A stretch of DNA of 64,000 nucleotides from Pachyseris speciosa (Eukaryota; Cnidaria; Anthozoa; Scleractinia; Pachyseridae): positions 583,501 through 647,500 of the forward strand of contig JAEMWC010000215.1 of the NCBI GenBank assembly GCA_016490735.1, read 5' to 3'. This document shows, in pieces, positions 10,220 to 25,200 of the stretch (position 1 is its first letter; each line of letters opens with the position of its first letter). The notes beneath the pieces were generated by a model. That model saw only the letters and a list, made by a program, of their open reading frames with translations, was not told the origin of the DNA and did no database searches. The translations under genes were made by a program, and so were the position numbers.

Positions 10220-13200
10220 GTAAGTAATGTACCGTGATGAGTCCCCTTCCGGTGCGTTACTTTGAGCAGCTTATAAAGCAGTGTATATGATGCTAAAAAG
10301 TGATCAACACTGCTGATTCAGGTTCTGACGTATTTGACGACCCTGCAAGCAGAGTTCAAGTATACGTCAGGATTCGTCCCTTGGTTCAAGGTGACCTCAG
10401 AAGCATTGATGGGAAGGGTGCTGTTAATGTGGAGGATGTGAAACTCACCGAGGTAAGGATTCTTGCAAATGCAAGCTCCCCGAATGTGGATATTTTCACA
10501 AACAACAACAAAATCTGACAGCTGTTTGTAGATCTGGGAGTCCCAAAAGTGAAACTGTGAAGATCTTACTGAGAAGTAGCCAGATTCAACGGATTATGCG
10601 GGGAAATAACAAGTATCCCGCAGAGTGAAAAACATTCTATCACATAACAACACATTTACACTCACGTTTTCTGATACCCACTGTTTTACTAGAAAGAAAT
10701 ACAGCGAATTCCCTCAATGCGCACACCTCGAATAGGCGGAAACCTCTCCGAGGCGGACACCTTCGCTTGGCCCCGCCGAACTGCGCCATACTCCTTCTCC
10801 GAATTGCCCCGAAGCTCCTCTTTAAGACGGACCCTAAGATCTGCCGTGCGTTTCTCACAACTCCGGAAAAAAATTTCGGGCCCGAGAAGTATTTTTCAAG
10901 TCGTTTTTCTATCGATTGGTACTAGATTTTTGGTCAAACTAGCCCAATGAATGTATTTCTCAATTTTGTACCGAACGTTTATAGTTTTTCTCGTCCGAAA
11001 CATTTTCGGGAGTTTCGAGGAACGCGCGCCTGGCGTGCGTTTCTCAAACGCCCCGAAACTTTTCGGGCCTATTTCGAGCACCATGATTCCCACAGTATCT
11101 TTAAAACGAAGACCTCTTTAGGCATCAAATCTTGCAGTAACGCTGCTCTTTCTTACCTTGAAAACATACTAACAAACATACATGCTTTTAGGATAAACGG
11201 AGTTGCAGTTTTACAAAGAGTGCTTTTCGGGCCCGAAAAGTTTTCGGTACTTTCGAGAAACGGGCCCCTGGTCCGGTCCGAAAGTGTCCACCTTAGAGGG
11301 AGTTTGCCTTAAGTTTGGTGTAAACGTTTATGAAGCACCTGCCAGAAAGCCTAAAGTATTCGACGAGCCCCGGAAAGCATCGTAATTTTTTTTTTTTTTT
11401 ACTTTTCTCGGAGAATCTGTGACGTAGTGGGATCCAGACACCATGTCTGTTCAAAACCGAGGAGGCTTTGCAGGATTTCAAGTATGAATGTGTCAACCGA
11501 AAAGTTTGCATAGGATAACACAAATTGGGATATTTTTAACGTTAGCTTTAAATTCTTGCTACAAATAGTAGCAACCATAAAAAAAGCGGTGATTGTTTTA
11601 GCTGTCTCCCGTACAAAGAGCTATTTTTGTACCTTTAAGCCATATCCGCCTTAACAAACCACGCCGTCTGGTTGGGACTTATAAAGGCCGTCTGATTTTA
11701 TTTTGAAATCGGAAATTCGATGTTTTAGTAAGCCTCGTCTCGGGCCAATATGAGCACTCTTTGCTTTGTTATCTTACACAAGCCAAGTGAATAAATGCTG
11801 GTATAACTTGTTCTGATAGAAAGGGTGTTCCTTTCTTAGTCTTTCCCGTTTAGTCGTTCATTATGCTCGCAAAGAAATGGGACGGTGATACGAATTTCCA
11901 AGAGTATCATTTTAGGAATACAAAGACATTATATCTGCCGACATTGGTAGATAGAAATCGTTTTCTTTTCCGGAGAATCACAATTCAATAATATGTATGC
12001 GACCGTGATTAGTAATTCTTAATCTCTTTTAAAACAAGAATCGTTTATTAATTATTTTTTAAAAAGTATTTAATTTTAGAACGGTCCGTTGAAGCGGGGT
12101 CAGCCGATTAATTTCTAAACGAGATTACAGTGCTCGTCGACCAATCACATTTCATTTCCTCAAAGCAAAGCAAAGCAAAATTTTCCACGTTATATTTCAA
12201 CAAATTTTATTTTTACAAGGTCCGTGTTGTGGACGGGAGAAAAGAGAAGATTTTTCAGTTTGACAGAGTATTGCCTCCAGATGCTTCCAACGAAGAGGTA
12301 TGTACTGTAACTATGGTTACCACTTTTGTAAATCAGATAAGCGACCACTAGATCGCATCGGAGATTGAGCCGTATTGCAATTGCCTGTGTTTATTGTCAT
12401 TTGACCAGAAATAACATAGTATTGGTAATATTTAGGGATAAATAAACAATCTCCTTTGAAAGGGAGAAGAAGAGATTTAGATTCAGTTGTTCGTAAACTA
12501 AACAGGACTTGTACTTTTTTTTTAAAGAATGGCTAAGTTACATGATCCCGAAATATTTATTTAGAACTTATAAAAATAAGCTAATTAAAAATTAAAAAAA
12601 CTGAAACGTGCCACATTTACGTCCAACGACTGAGATGTTGCCCTGCTTTCTTAACTTCAGCGTTTTCCTATCTTGAGAGCCGTGAGGGTAAATTGTGTGC
12701 CATTTTCTCGGTGTGGGCTGCACACATCATTCCAGCTCCCTCGCAATTCACAGAGCAGGTCTCCAATTATTATGCCAGGGGATAAACGTGTATGATCCAT
12801 AATCTCCCTTGGCGCCACAACGGCCAGTCGTAGAATGATGCGGTGCGCGACTCTTTTCCGGCTAAAACAGAAGTATTCACGGTGTTTCACCCAGTGCCTT
12901 GTGTCTTTAGGTGTACCAGGTGGTTGGTAAACCACTGGTTGAGGCATCCATGACAGGCCTTAACAGCATCTTGATGGCTTACGGACAAACAGGAGCAGGT
13001 TAGAAAAAACCTTATTTTTTCTGCTTTCAATTTTACGGAGTTAAACTTGCTGGTCCTAATGAACAGAACCCACAAGCAAATTAACAATGCATTTAATGAC
13101 TTCCTGTCCGCCAATAATCGGCAGCGGACGCATCTCTACAAAGTTTTTTTTCCATTTTTAAGCCTCACTTTTTTCCGTTTTTATCCTTCCCCATCCTTCG

Positions 13201-16200
13201 TCCAGTTATCTCAATAGCTTACAATCAATCAAGATCGATCTACAGATATAGCTGGGTCAGATTAAATCTGTTTTTTCCTGTGCATCTAACATTTCAGGTA
13301 AAACACACACTTTGATGGCTTCAGATGGATTGACCACCAGCGTGGTGTCTCACGTATTTGCTCTTATCAGTAAGGATGCTACTCATTCATATGCGGTAAG
13401 TAACAGACAGCTTGTTACAGACAACTCGTTAGCCTAACATAACTGCAGTTCGAGGCCGGTGCTTTTATATCTCCATGCTATTGGTGGTGGGCACTATTGG
13501 AGCACTGCTGGACAGTTTTCGGCTGTCAGTCGGTATACTGTATTGTAATAATCTGTCTGCAGCTCAATGAGTAGCCATTCAGATCTTGGTCATGCAACGA
13601 ACAAATGTTAAGGCGCGAGGAATGAAGAAAAGAAGGGCTGTCTTTCCCATTTTCTTCTCGCATCTTTTCTCGGCACTTACCCATGGCCAAACATTATCTA
13701 AAGGCTGGGGTCTATAATCAAGCAGGCTTCTAAAGGATTACCAGTTTGGTCAGTTAACTATTTCATCCTGAATACTAGACGATGAAGTGAGAGAAAGAGG
13801 AAGGTAACGTCCATGACGTAATCACCTGCTCCAAAGGGCGGCACTCCCCTTCCCCCCCCCCCCCTTTCCCCTTCCCCCTTAGCCTTGACTTCGTGTCTTC
13901 GTTTTCAGAGGGTATTTTTTATTCTTTCAGGTGACGTGTTCTTACTTACAGATCTACCAAGATCGAGTTTACGATCTGCTAGGTCCGGATAAATCAGGGC
14001 CAGAGGTATTTTTGAGGGAACACCCGAAAAAAGGTACAGTGATGGGATCGTTACGGTATGATTTAGATTACAAAGCTTCATCGACAAAGTAAATACAATC
14101 ATTCAGTACCAGCAGCGGCGATCTCCAGCTTGGTCGCGTTGCTTGGGTATTTTTTCTTGTACGAAACAAAATATATGGATGAACGAAAAAGGAACTACTC
14201 TCTCACCCAACGTTTGCGACAAGTGGCTGTGCATTATATAGCAGTTCAAACATATGCTCCTTCATTAAGCTACAATTTTGGTTTGCAAATGTTTTTGGCC
14301 ATCTATCATGATTTTGCAACATTGTTCCTTTACTTCTTTTCTTTCGCAGGTGTTTACGTAGAGAATCTCTCAGAGTACTTTGTGAAGTCTCCTGAAGAGA
14401 TCGGCAGACTATTGAAATCAGGCAAAAAGAAATTGGCCATAGCTGAGACAAAAATGAACAGACAGTCCAGCAGGTTAGTATAGGAGGTTTTGTTATATAG
14501 CTGGCGTTTTTCCTGCTACAGCGCTCATTCATGGGCTAGTTCATGGTCACATAACAATGAAAATGTTTCCCGCCAAATGCCATGAGCGGGCAACATTGCG
14601 AAAACTATGACGTCAAACGAGAAACAGTTCACTGTTACCCGCGAAATGTTGCCGCTGTTGCACGTGATCAGAGCGTGTTGTCGCTGGAATCTCAGCGCGT
14701 TTTTCAAAATTTGCTATTTTTTTGTTTTTCACCAGTTTGACCCATTTGTTTTGCTATATAACAAATCAGTTACTGACTGGTACCTTGGGGAACAGTGAAT
14801 TTTGTTTCCCTCGAATCTCAATATTTCCGAGACGAACTCTTCCGATCCACGGATACCGCGATTTTACTTTGAGAAAGGGCATTCCGCCCAGGGAAGTTTT
14901 ACCATGCCTTAACTTTCAAAAGAAGGGAGTCTTAGAGTCAATCTTTTACCGTTAATTGATTTGTTGAACAGTTCATTCGAAAGTTAGCCATATTACTGCC
15001 TCGGGGATCGATATGCGAATTATTTTAAGTCAGTTGGTTTTACCGTTCACTAATTAGCACTGCAGGCAGCCAATCGCAATGTGACTAGCGTGTTGCGGAA
15101 GCCGTGCTGTGCCGGTTATGTTCGAAATAAGGTATATATAATATTTGGCGTTAAACACCCTTCAGTTTATGGTCACTCTTTCGCAAAGTTTTCAAACTTG
15201 GAAGTTGTAAGCCTTGCGAAAGAGAAGTCCGGCGAAGAGGAAAAGTTACATTATGTACAACACAACATCGGTTAGGGGTCACGCATGTCACATGCATGGG
15301 TTTGGACTGCCTGTGGCACAGGTTATGCGCGGTCACTTGGGGGGGGGGGGGGGAGCTCGCACAGTGACTACCATCTGGATATCAACCTGTACCATGGCCT
15401 TTGACCGTGCCTTCATTCTCAGCACCTATTTTAGAGGTACAAGTTTAAAGGCATAGGCTATCTGTTGAAGCATCCTGAAAAAGAAAAAACGTGGTAGTGT
15501 GGTATAACCAAAATAAAAGGCAATTACAGACGCAAACAGTGCCGCGTCTAATAAAACTGGAACAAGTATGGATCGCAATCCTTTTGTGAAATTCCTATCC
15601 CATCACATGTAATCCATATGAGCTTCTCTGTTATTTCAGATCCCATGCCGTTTGCCTTCTAAAGATTGAGAGACTCAGCGTTCCCCGTCGATATGGAGGT
15701 TTGTAATAATTCCCTGGTTTTACCGTTTGTTTCATATTTTGCTCTTGTTTCGTCTTTCTTTTTGGTCAGGCCATATTAACTCTAACTGATGAGTGAAATA
15801 ATTGTATAAGCACTTAACCTATGAACTTTCTAAGCCACTGTTACTGTCACAGTAACTGTTACTGTTTATTGTTTGCTGTTTGCCGTTTAATTTGCTGTTT
15901 CCTGTTCACTTTGCTGTCTGCTGTTTGTTGTTTGCTGTCTGATGTTTACTATTTACTGTTATCAAACAAATATTCCTAACTGATTGGATTAAGGTCGGCC
16001 GTAGGTCCAACGCAGGTCAAAGCCAAATTCGAAGCAAAAATCTACCCGCAGGAAAGTCAACGTAGAGTAGGCGATGCAAATAGTATTAGGGACAGATAAC
16101 GAATACAAACGGCAAAATAAGAAAGTTCATTTTCACTTATGCCACCTCTCCCGGATAGGAACAAATCTCCCGGTCTCCCCTACGGGTAATCAAATCTCCC

Positions 16201-19200
16201 GGACAAAAACGACTTTGAACCAGTTTTACAGACTTTGTTCCACTTACTGTAAACTCAAATCGCATCCCCAAATTAAACTAATTTCGACTTCTTTAATTTC
16301 GTCACCGTTTCTTAATGCATTTCTGTATCTCTGACTTTCAAATATACGCACGTTGACGGAAAAAAAATCTCCAGATTTTAGATCTCCAGGGGTTGGCATC
16401 GCAGCATTTTAAGTTGCATAGTTGTCATTCCTTGATGGATTGTCGGCGATACAACGGCTTCCTGCTGTTTCTATTGATAACGGACCTCTTTAATTTTGCG
16501 TTATCCCATGTCTCATTGCTTACTTTTAGGCATAACAGACTCCTTCAGCAGTTATGAGTCTTATTACATGTCTGGCACTTCAGACGCCGAGTATTCAAGT
16601 GACAGCGGCTCCATAGAAGCCTTCGCTTACCACTACGACGTAAGGCATATTTTCCAATGACTTCCTGTTTGCACCTACCAAGAGAATAGACTAGACTAGA
16701 TAAGACGGTAAAAGACAGGAGAAGAGGGGGGGGGGGAAGAGGGACGAAACGGGGAGGAATGAGGAGGTGCAGAGAACAGAGAGCAGGGCGTGGTATCCCG
16801 GTAGGGTACTAGGGTAAGTAAGATTGGTTAGGGAAAGATAGGGTAGGGTAGGGTCCCTCATTTTCTCTTGGTAGGGTAGGGCAGGGTAGGATAAAGATAG
16901 GATGGGATAGTATAGACATAAAACTGGCTAATTGTTTGTTATTTAGGATGTTTTGGAGTTTTCTGTTTCTTTTACTTATCTCCTGTTTCGTCTAATATTT
17001 AGGAAGATGAAGAAATGCTTCAAAGAATAACGTCTCAAACACGTGGTCTGGCCGCAGTAAGAGGAAAACTTTACGTGTACGTTTTTACAGTTATCTTAAA
17101 CAAACTATGCTGATTTATACCGCTGCCTAACATCCATAGAGCATTTGATTTTTAGTATAATAGAAATAGTAATACGAAACCTTTTCTCGGCTGGATACCC
17201 TGATCACGTTTGGTGAAATAATGCGCAGAGTCTCTATTGATCCGAGACTTAAAGCCTGCGCATGCCTTAAACGAAAACGTTGGCAGTGAGCCGGAAACTT
17301 TATCTTTATTAGCTTTCATAACCAAGTGATGCACGATCGTCCGGATGAGTGTAGTCCTGAGAGGGACTGTTTGTGATGGCATTGACTGACATTTCGACAA
17401 CCTGAGCGGAAGTCATCATCAGAGTCAAGTGATTTGTGTAACGTCAGGAGATGGTTTAAGGTATCTGGTCGTTGATCTGATTGGTCAACGAAGTCGTGAT
17501 GGTATTGGTCGCCTGTCAGTTAAGCCGTGATGTTATTGGCTGTGAAGACTGTAAACCGTGATTGGTGCGTTTCGATCCGTCTTTTTGTTAGTCAAATGTT
17601 GCCTTTGCCAACAGCCATGCACCTTACAAACCACTTATTGAAGGTATCAACAACAGACAAACAATAGACAAACCTACCAAACCAAATAACATGTTGTTCT
17701 CAACTTTCTACCTTGTGAAAATGCATAGGATGGTCTCTTGGTCTTCTGGTCCCTGGAAAAAGATATCACCCTTTCCATTTGATCTCAAACCTAGATTCTT
17801 CAAATGCATAAATCTCGATTCTAAACTTTCATTGTTATTTCAAGACTCTCTGCATTTGCTGTCTCGTTTTGCAATTCGTTTAATTAAAGGAATAAAGGCC
17901 TTTAAGTTGGTTTCAGGTCTCGTTCGCCATAAGCACCCAGAGATACAATTATTTAAGAAATATTGCTTGTTTTGGCGCCCAAAGGGACTGATGCCCATTC
18001 AAAGATCAAGTTGATCCTATTAATAGTTACCAATCATCAATTTATCGCCTTATTTTAGGTTCGCCCAAGTCTCGCCGTTGAAGAATGTCGGTGTTGTAGA
18101 CAAAATACCGCTTTATCAACAAGCAGAACAAGCATCAATTTCCTTGTGTGTCAATATCTTGGCTAACAACACAATTCTCAAATCAATACTCCTTTGTACT
18201 TCTACAATATCTAACCCAAGGCCTATGATATGGGGGTTGTGTGCTTCAGGTCTCCTAGATTGATTTGATTAATTTCATCAAGTTCGTGATGGCAGCGAGC
18301 CTCATTACGCCAGTTTTCGTGGTCGGTTGAAGTTCATTAGGCACTTGATCGAAAGGACGCGCTCCTATTTAACTGTTAAACCTTCCTGACAATTTCATCA
18401 CGTTGTTATATTTAGCCACTTGTCTTTTCCACGCACAGATGTGATTTGGCGGGAAGCGAGAGGGTCAAGAAAACTAAAGCTGAGGGCGAACGTCTCCAGG
18501 AAGCTCAGAGCATCAATTCGTCGCTTTTGGAACTTGGGTATGTATGAATACGCTATCCTTTAGAAATTTCAATAGACTGCGACGTCCCTTCCTACGATCT
18601 AACTTCATTGGATAACATGTGAAACCGGAGAAGATACAAAATCGTGACAATAGGGCTGTTTAATACGAGAGAAAATAAGCCGCGGCTTACTCTGGCCGCG
18701 GCTTACATAAGACGCGAAAGGAACCATTTATAAGAGTAAAAACTCCTAGGCCAGGATAAGCCGCAGCTTGAGAAAGCCGTGAACGTAGATTTTGTACCAT
18801 TTATACGGAGTGTTCGCGTCTTATGTAAGCCGTGGCCAGAGTAAGCCGCGGCTTATTTTCTCTCGTATAAACGGCCCTAATATGTTCCAAGGAACCTTAA
18901 GGGCGGCATAAATTACTAAGAAGCCCTTGCTTTTGCTCAATTTTTCTATGTATTGTTGATATGCCAAGTATACTCGCGCTTTCTCGCGCTTTCGATGAAC
19001 TGAAAAAATTATATTATAGTATTATATTCATGTGTCAAAATTTTTAGCCGGCTGGTCGACAATTTTGGGAATTGCAACCGCCAAAGTAGCTGAATGTTTC
19101 GAATTTGTTTTCGTTTTTCGTCGACTGTGGTGATATACCAAAAAAAAAAAAACCTATTTACAAACTTTAAATCAAATTCACAGAACTTTCCCACCCGGAT

Positions 19201-22200
19201 AGCTGGATCCAAACAAGTGTTATCTGTGGGATTTAATTTATGAAGTCTGAATACAAGTTATCTTGTTTTCTCAGCAAACTTGCATAGTCTTAACCATGAT
19301 ACTGCACCTGGTGATCCATATCATTCTTTTCACAAAGACGTTTTCCTCTGAGGTCTTTGGACAAAATTTTAGAAATCAAAGCTGACGTAAAGTCTTGAGT
19401 TCCACTCATTATGTGATATTTTTTTTATTAAAGTGTTTGTTCGAAATACACCACGTTAAACCTTCAATTGAGAGACGAGACATCAGCTCTAACCTATCGT
19501 GCTGTTCAGTGATTTACAGTTATCTGTGCAGTGACCTTTTGGAATTTTGTTATTTTTTCGGCAATTCGCAATTAAGGAAAAGGGGTTAGAGGGCAGCTAT
19601 ACACATCAAAATATGTCAACATACGCGGGAGAAAACAAGGATTGTTTTCATTCTTCAACAAGTTTCTTTTCAGCAAATTATAAAAAGTGTTAGGGGACAG
19701 CCGAGAACGACGAAATTTGATGACACACACAGGTGAAAACAGGAACTGTTAACGGACAGGAAAACAAGCGGCATCATCAGTTGAAATTCTAGATGAATCT
19801 TTCAATGATGATGGAAGACCATGATTCGTTTTCAGGAATGTGATTCAGGCATTAGCTGAAGGGAAGAGGCGACATATTCCCTACAGAAATTCAACGTTAA
19901 CCAGGCTGCTTCAGGACGGGCTGGACGGAAACTCTAGAACTAGTTTGATTGTAAGTGAAAGGGAATGTTTAGATTGTCGAGATTATGAATTATAAATGAG
20001 GCTCACCAAATCCTCGATGGCGACAAATAGACGCTGCAAGATTTATATTAAACCCTGCAATTAATAACAAAACTATGATCGCTAGATTTTTATCGCGTTC
20101 TTAACTGCGACCCGAACTATCACGCACAGAAATCGAAATGAATAATTCAACTGTTTAATCTTGATCAATATCACCATGTTATTTTTAAGTTTCAACTTCG
20201 AGTGAAGCCCCTCTTTTCTATCCACTGACTGACACAGATAACGTAATGCGTAGCGTCGTCACTAAGATTCCTGATAGACAGTCGTCAGTGAATTTCTACA
20301 AGCAAGAAAATGAACTGAATAGAGAAGCACACATCGTGAATTAGTACTTCTAGTATTAACTTCTTCGTTGACAACATTATGAAAGTAGAGTGCGTTCTCC
20401 TTCAGGTCTGTGTTTCACCGTCTTTTCGCGATGTTAACGAGACCCTCTGCAGTCTGAAGTTTGGTCTGCGTGCAATGAAAGTACATAACGTAGCACAGAT
20501 CAATGTGGAGGTACGTGCTACACTTGTTCATACCATCTGATAAAGCATGCAGTTTGAATTATATAGTGCACACATAGCTGTTCTCCTTCGGCCGCAGTGA
20601 ATTATATTATTTTGCCTTTGGTTCCATGAGAGGTATTATACCGGTCTGATTGACGGGGCTCATATGCTTGTCATACTTTTTTCGCTAAATAAACTTTTTC
20701 AGACTCGAGTCTGCAAGGATCTTATATTTGAGGGGGAAGGGGTGGAACTGGTTTTTTGCCTTGGAACCTAAAAGTTTTCAACAAAAGCAAATATTTTCAC
20801 TAGCTTGAAAAAGAGATTAGATTAAAAGATTTGATTAAACAGAGACCTTAATTAAGCTTTGCTTTGCTGTGTTGTGTATGATAATCTTTTTTTTTCGGTA
20901 AATGCCCAGCACACCTGAGTGGAGGATATAGTTTCCAGCTTCAAGGTGTTCATGAAAAGTAGACGTCCATGATGAACCCATTTCTTAAAGACTATTCTTT
21001 TTGCCACTTGAAGTTCAATGTTTATTTCAGTCCTTTCATAGCCCATCGATTTGAGAAAATTAAGAAATTTCGTTTATGCAGTTTATCCACAGGGGGAGGG
21101 GGGGTGGTTGCGTCTCGCACACCGTGTCACAATATGCTTAACCATGCTGCGTTAATAACAACTGGGCAACTTGGGTTGGTAGGGAGATTGCACCAGCAAG
21201 GACCTCTGAGCGAAAAGTTTTGGACAGCCAGTCTTTCACGCTTTATAACTGCCATGAGATTTAAATACTGATCATTCTATTTAATTAACTAGCATCAAAA
21301 AAGCAACCTTGGTTGGGTTTACATTTGTATGTGCTTGTTATAAATATTATGACTTTTTTGGCGACACTGAAGTACCGTATATAACAGATATTTTATCAAG
21401 TTTAATCATAGATCATACTGATGGATTATGTAACCCCACGGTGATTTCTGTTAGTATAACTAATGAATTGTGTGCCAGGTCATGGCTCACCAGCTTGTAA
21501 CTTTTCTTTTATCAGTAAGGAAAGGACAGATTGAAGTCAATGAAAGTAGTAGCTTGAATAACCGAGGAAGCCCTTGCAAAAAAAAAAAAACATTTAACTT
21601 GAAGAATTTTTTTGCTGAGGGGTAAATATTCGCCGATGTATCTGCTTTTCTACATTGTGCTGCCATAACAACCGCTGAAACGTGTATCAGCAGCTTATGA
21701 ATAACCACAAAATAACGCTGAGCAAATGGTCTATTTTTAGTATAAATCTACTAGCGTTCTATCACGAATGCCGTTCTCTGATTGGCTACGCTATTCGCTA
21801 TCTATTCTGTGATAGATAGTGAGTAGCGGTTGTGAACAAAATGGCGGCCGCTTCTTCGCGAAGTGTCTACGAGGAGGATTTAGACAATTTGCTTGTTTAG
21901 CTTTGAACGACTAGTAGATTTATACTAAAACAATTAGATTATGAGCTCGAGATTTCTATGCGTGATAGCTGATTCGGGCTGCGCCCTCATCAGCTATCAC
22001 GCGATAGAAATCTCGAGCTCATAATCTAATTGTTAAATAGACAAGGTCTTCCTGGAGGACAATTCAGTATCCTTACATAAGACGCTACATCTACTCGTGC
22101 CACTACAGCTTTGCAGGAGGCCCTGATATGGGTTTCGATTGTAGCTTATCTGGCAGACGTCCTCTTTTGTGCTCATCTGGGAGTCAAAACTGATAACATT

Positions 22201-25200
22201 TGACCATTTGCCTTTGTGTAAAATATCACAGCCTGCAGGGAAAACTTGTGAGACTGAAGCGGAAATAGTTCCATTGTATATGGTTAGAGCGTCTTTTTGT
22301 TCAGAGAACTAAAGGGTACTAATCATGGTAGTCACGCAAACAAAATTGGGCGGAACATCGACTTCATTTTCGTTTCTAGGAAATTTCCTTTTCTTACGAT
22401 TTCTCTCCTTCCCGAAACCACACTATATACCTCCGAGTTACACCAATCCATACGAAAATCACTACACATTGACAAACTATTGACCGCTCAGCTTGATATC
22501 AAATACGTAACACAGACAATTAACTTGGCATTACTCTATAGTCAGTGATGTTTCTTTTATTGTTGGACTTTGACGGACCTTTTGTTTTGACATAGATTCA
22601 TCGATAGTAAAAGAATGCTTTCGTTCTCCACGCCCTGTGCAGACACTTTTGTGGTTTGCATTTGGTTTGCTATGTAAATTGAAAACAGCTTAAAAAACAC
22701 GTTTTTTTTAAATTGGTGGTAACGTTTTGATTTTGTGAAAGTATGCTCTCGTCATTTAACTGCATGGCTAAATCTTCCACTTTAATTATAATTTTACACT
22801 GTACCTACTAATACATCGAAAGCCCACCAGCTGACAACCAATTAACAGCGAATGTCTATTTGATTATCTTATTTATTTACTTTTCCATCCCGCTGCTGCC
22901 CAGAATGTATAGACTTTGTGGAATGCGTAAACTGACTGGATAAAGAACCACGTACAGTTTCCACTATATTTTTTCACGTTTTGTTCACCAAAGAATTAAA
23001 AAGCTTGTGTGTAAGATCACTGGAGGCTTTCATCACTAAAGGAACATGTCATCGTTAAGAAAACTCCGTGATGCATATACTTCTGTTCCATTCGTTGAAT
23101 GAGTAAGCTCAAGAACTATTATAGCCGTTCTTCTTCCGATATCCTTCCACGCATTTGAATTTTAGGCTTAAAAAAAGGCTGCAGGAAAACTGCCGAATAA
23201 ACCTTAAATTTCTGTTTATTGCTTATAAATGTTTGAATATTTTTTACTGTTTGCCTTCGAGGTACCAGTGACGTCTAAAATTTGTTGTTCGTATTAGTTT
23301 TTTTTATTATCCTCAGTACAAATGAATGTTACAGATGACTTTAATTTCCTTTTTTCTCATAATTGAAGTAATTCCACAGCATTTCAAAAATACCTATGTA
23401 GACGTAATACGTCAGGGAATTAAGAATATAAAAATAGCTCCTTATATTAAATTGGCATCATGGCCGCCAGTTTCTAAAGGTGTTGGAAAAAGTTTCGGAG
23501 TAAATTCATCCGCCGGAAAGTATATCAGATGTTTGGCAGAAGCGGTAAGATTCTGTTTAACTTTTAAAAGTAAATGTATTGTTTACAAAATTATCTATAA
23601 GAAAAATTATAATAAAGCAAAGATGACCGTTTCAACGGGATCTTGATACTTTGACAGTGCCTTAAGCCATTTTCGCAGGTCTTAAACTAATCGCAAAATC
23701 TTTGTAAATGTAGCTGAAAATGGATAGTTTGCAAATCAAGAGAAAATAATGCCTGTTATTCACAAATGAGGCATGCATAAATCGAAGTTGTTAACAGTTA
23801 TATTGTGTCGTCGTCACCTAGTTAAAATTTATTCATTTATTAATTCATAGTAATCACTAACTTTATTTCTTGTGCCTGCGCTTCGTCTTTCGTGCCCCTT
23901 ACCTTGAAAGTTCCACGCTTTCGACTGGCGAGCAGCCAAATGGAATGGGTTTTCTTCTAATCAAATGTTCGTTTTCGCGTTCTTAAGCGAATGGGTCAAG
24001 AATGCGTAGGTTTGCTACCGAGGGGAAAAAGATATTTGCTAGATTCCTGCAAACCTTCCAAGAGTAAGTAGCTATCTACATCAGTGGTGTGCTTTACAAA
24101 TTGCTGTCAAGCTATTCCTAGCAGGGAGCAGTAGCTAAATGTGTTCAGTTCAAATTCTTCTACTGATTTGCTGCAGTCATTACACTGACCTTTCAATGTT
24201 TATCAAAACAAGACTGTTCAGTTAGACTCGAATTGCAAATATTCTTGACAGCTCGACATCAACTACAAGTGCCTTGTATTATCTGTAAGAACATATGGTG
24301 ATATGCTGTACAGCTTTCCGTTCTCGTACAAAGCACAGAAATAACAATGAACGAACCTTCTGCCATTATGCTGTATTTATATAACAACAATCTCGATTTC
24401 CTTTGCAGATTGACTACGAGAAAATGGCCAAACAGCTGAGTGAAACTTTAGAGGGAAAAGGTTAGTAAATGGTTCGAATTTTCGGCAAGCCGCATTTCTT
24501 AGCTTGTGGTTAATTTAGCAAGGGGCTTGTCAAGAATCCTGTTCTTTGTTTTGACGTGAATGCGATGGAATATTTCACCAGTCGAGTATTTCGGCTATTC
24601 AATCCATAAAGGCGCGATTACTGTTTTGAATGAAGGTTTCCAGTCCATTATTTGTTAATCAGATTTGAATGTGTTGCGGTTTGCGGCGGGTACGGCCACT
24701 ATTGAGGAACCCTAGAGAGGTCGCTTTAATACACCTTGCTATTATATTCAGGTCACATTTGTCTTTTAATTACAATTCACTCTGCCAACGCTTAAAAGAA
24801 AGAACAACAGAAAAGAGGATAGAACTAAATGTTGTTTTATGCAAACATATTTTAGAACCCACGCCAAGAGCTTTTGTGTTCTCGGCGTATCTAAAATAAA
24901 CACAACGCTTCGCTTGGCCCAGGTCATAATGCGCGCTCAGCCCGGCAGAGCATAACTTTGTCTTCTGGACAAAAACACGCTCTTTCAGTGGAATGCTTCC
25001 GCTGTGATGTCAAATTTCTCTTGACCTTTACTATGTGTGAAAAAGATTGTTACTTATTCAAATCGTGCAAGAATTAAAAATAGTATTGTGGGTTAATCGT
25101 GCGTCATACCTCGACTTCCCTTATTCATCTTTGTGGCTAAAATATCACCGCCTGGGGTCATTGTTGATGTTCTTGCCAAACCTTTCCTCGGCGTTCTTTG

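Larger units (their letters stand above)
12298..15639. other. Kinesin introns 3-7, no further features
   Basis: The stretches between exons 3 and 8 contain a C-run at 13850-13864 and a G-run at 15341-15353. No repeat or gene could be supported. Confidence 0.4.
18880..21728. other. Kinesin introns 11-13, first parts
   Basis: Outside exons 12 and 13, AT-rich sequence with poly-A and poly-T runs. No further supported feature. Confidence 0.4.

Noticed and set aside
17691..18014. 107-codon plus-strand frame in a kinesin intron
   Set aside because: No recognisable domain or splice support. It lies next to retroelement-like sequence and is probably chance or repeat-derived.
23326..23646. 106-codon plus-strand frame between kinesin exons 13 and 14
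   Set aside because: Tried as a kinesin exon, but no acceptor/donor pair preserves phase, and exon 13 joins exon 14 cleanly.
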